Of a DNA stretch of 53,207 nt, positions 37,001 to 40,000 are shown one piece after another. The number at the start of each line of letters is the position of its first letter. Position 1 is the stretch's first letter. Source of the DNA: Candidatus Endomicrobium procryptotermitis (GTDB lineage Bacteria; Elusimicrobiota; Endomicrobiia; Endomicrobiales; Endomicrobiaceae); contig JAITIP010000013.1 of the NCBI GenBank assembly GCA_031279415.1, forward strand, positions 1 through 53,207, in the 5' to 3' direction. The position numbers were made by a program, and so were the translations under genes. The notes under the pieces were generated by a model. The model was not told the DNA's origin, ran no database searches, and saw only the letters and a program-made list of their open reading frames with translations.

Positions 37001-40000
37001 GAATTATTCAAAGAACGAGGTAATGGATATGAAGAGTTTGTAACGATACCTGTTATGAGGGTGATGGATGAATATACGGGAGAAGAGTATAAGAAACTGA
37101 AAAAAAAGCAAGAATTAGAAGCTGCTTCCGCTTTTGAAAATGAAGTCATAGAAGAAATTGAAAGACAAGCGGGCGGCGCAGAGAAAGTAGAAGATGATAA
37201 AAAATATCCAGTCCCTGCTGTTACTCAGCTTATACTTGAGCAGTCCGATATTGATGAGTATAAACGTTTAAAAGAGTTGATGAAAGAAAATAAACTTAAA
37301 GATTTTGAACATTTGAGATTATTAAATATAACGAATTTATTAAACGCTGAGAAAGCAAAATGGGCTGGATGGGCTAAAAATCTTGCAAATATACAGAATT
37401 CTGAACTTAGTGAAGATAAAACGAAAGCGGAAGAAATAAGGGATACTCTTACCAGATGGGATAATATGACTGAAGATGAAAGGGATAAGTTTATTTTTGG
37501 ACAGGCAGGGGGCAGCTTAACAATTTTTAGTTTTAAAGAGGACAAATCAAATATAACAGACATTAAAGGCGTTTTTGTTGGAACGTTTGGAAAAGTGGAG
37601 CATTTGTCATTGCTTGATACTTTTATCCCAGCAGGCTGGCTTATGCTTACTGCGGATATGAATATGGGTGCATATAAAGAAGATATGATGAGAATAACAA
37701 AATTGTTGTCAATATTTAAAAAAGACCCGAGGGCATTTGTAGTATCTTTTGGGGAGTTTATATCTTCAAGGCGTTTTGGAACTACAGTAGCGGCGGCGGC
37801 AGCCCATGCGGATAGAACGTTCAACTATGTTACGCAGCTTACAATGATTATGAGATTTTACTACGGACATCCTGCTATAGTGGATGGAGTAAGAATAGCG
37901 ACTATTGCAGACCAAGCGCTTATGGTGTCTGAAGATATGATGGGAGCAATACTGCAGTTTGTAAAGCAAGGAGCGCTTTTACAAGACCAAGATATGGCGG
38001 CACTCAAACAATTTTTGGGAGAGGAAGCTACAAAAGGAAAAAGCGAAGAACGGATAAAAGAAGATTTAAAAGAAGCGCTTATAAGTTTGCTAAATGATTA
38101 TATACCTAATAACAGAGAGAGTAATGGATATAATATTGTAAAAGATGAAAAAGGAAAAACCCAAGGTGAGCTTATTTATGAGAAAATACTTAAGAATCCC
38201 GATTCAAAAGAATTAGGAAAAATTATAGAAGCATTTGGCAGGGCGGGAGCGATGTCTTATTACGATTCTACAATGAAAGTCAATAAAGGAAGAGAAGTAG
38301 CTTTTGCAAATGCAATGGCTATGTTTGAAAAATTTTCATCTGGATCGGCGCAGGCGCTTACCAGCTATGAGCAGAGCCTGTATAATGAAAACCATTCGTT
38401 TTCACAGCAGCTTACGCATTTCTTTGCAGGTCCTGGATTTTATGAAAAAGACAGGGCTTCAATAAGATTTGTAAAATACGTGGTATATTATATAGTTTTT
38501 GTTGGTGTAAGTATCTTTTCCGCAGCACCAGGACTTAATTTTTTACTTGGGATTTTTGGAAGTTTTTTACTTGGGATTTTTGGAATAGGTATGTCACAAA
38601 CAGGCGGTCTTACGGGGCTTGTAAAAGTTCAACATACAAAAGGTGAAAACTTTTTTACATGGGCCAGTGATTTATTAATGCATGCGCCTTACCATATGGC
38701 TAATATGTATATTCATGCGTCTGGTTTTAATAAAGGTCTCTCTTTTGCACAATATATAGCCACAGGAAGAACTGCAAGATTAATATTCAACCATATCTTC
38801 GGAGATAAAACTTTTGAGGGAGCAGGGAATTCGCTATATCAGAATTTTGCAGAAAGTCATATAGACACAAATATAAGAACGGCAATTATTGCATTGGTAG
38901 GGATTTATTTAATAAGAAGTGCGACGCTTTTATTGTCAGGAATTTATTTGCTTATTCCGTTTGCAGTGATAGGAGCGGTTTTATTTTACAATCAAGGCGG
39001 TTCAGTTACGAATGCAGATTATAGAGAAGTTTTTAAAAATTATAAACAGGATATGGCAAGGTGGGCGGGGTTGCTCTCAAGAAAAGGAGAAAGTCTGCCG
39101 AATTCAAAAAGTGAGATAAAAACTGTAAATCCTATAATGGCTTTTGTTGCGGGGTTGTTTATATATTCTTACGCACTAATATATAATATAGCTGCATTTT
39201 TATTTTCAAAAAAATCAAACATAACTCAAAAAATTGTAACGGGCGTTTTAGGAGCGGGAATTTTAGTGGCGGGAATAGTTTTAGGAGTTCCTGCTTTTGC
39301 GACTTTATCAATTCCGGCTTTAATTGTTGGCGTTGGAGCGGCGTTAGTGCTTGGCATCTGGAAAATAATTTCAGATAATAGCGCGTCGACGCCTGCTTCA
39401 AAATCAAGCGTTTTCCGCAAAGCTGTAGGATTATTGACGGGCATTGCCATTATAAGCTCTTTGGCTTTGTGGGTTGTGGGAGCGCCTGTGGCAATACTTC
39501 TTGTGGGTGTAGGTGCTTTGGCTTTATTCTATGGGACAAGAGGCGGGATGAACTATCCGTATGCCGATACTGAAAAAAAATTAAGAGATAATAAATTACC
39601 TGTAAACGATATTACAAGGACAATTCCCACAGTGGACATAGATTATTATGCGGAAATATTTAAAAATGTCGAGTTTACAGACGTAGATGATGAAACAAAA
39701 AGTTTGTTTATGAAAATAGATTTAAACAAACTCGCTTCAACCGTAAAAGAAAATAGAGACGAAGATGATAAAATCACCGCTGGAGCGCTTCAAGAAAAAC
39801 TCAAGGACGATTTGGAAAAAATTAGAAAGGATTTTACTGATGGACAAGCCGAATACAAAACTAATTCCAAAAAGGCTTTGACAGTTTTTGGAATAATGGC
39901 TGTTCCGTTTGCTGTAGGCATAGCGGCTTTTATTACGTCGATTCCCGCCGCAGCGGTTCTCATAGGTTTTACTATTCCTGTTATAGTCGTAGCCGTCTTC

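Noticed and set aside
37225-37824. Minus-strand frame of 199 codons inside the giant gene
   Set aside because: Shadow of the coding strand: rich in Ser, Leu and Phe, no domain, no ribosome site, and the plus frame here encodes the GT48-like motifs.
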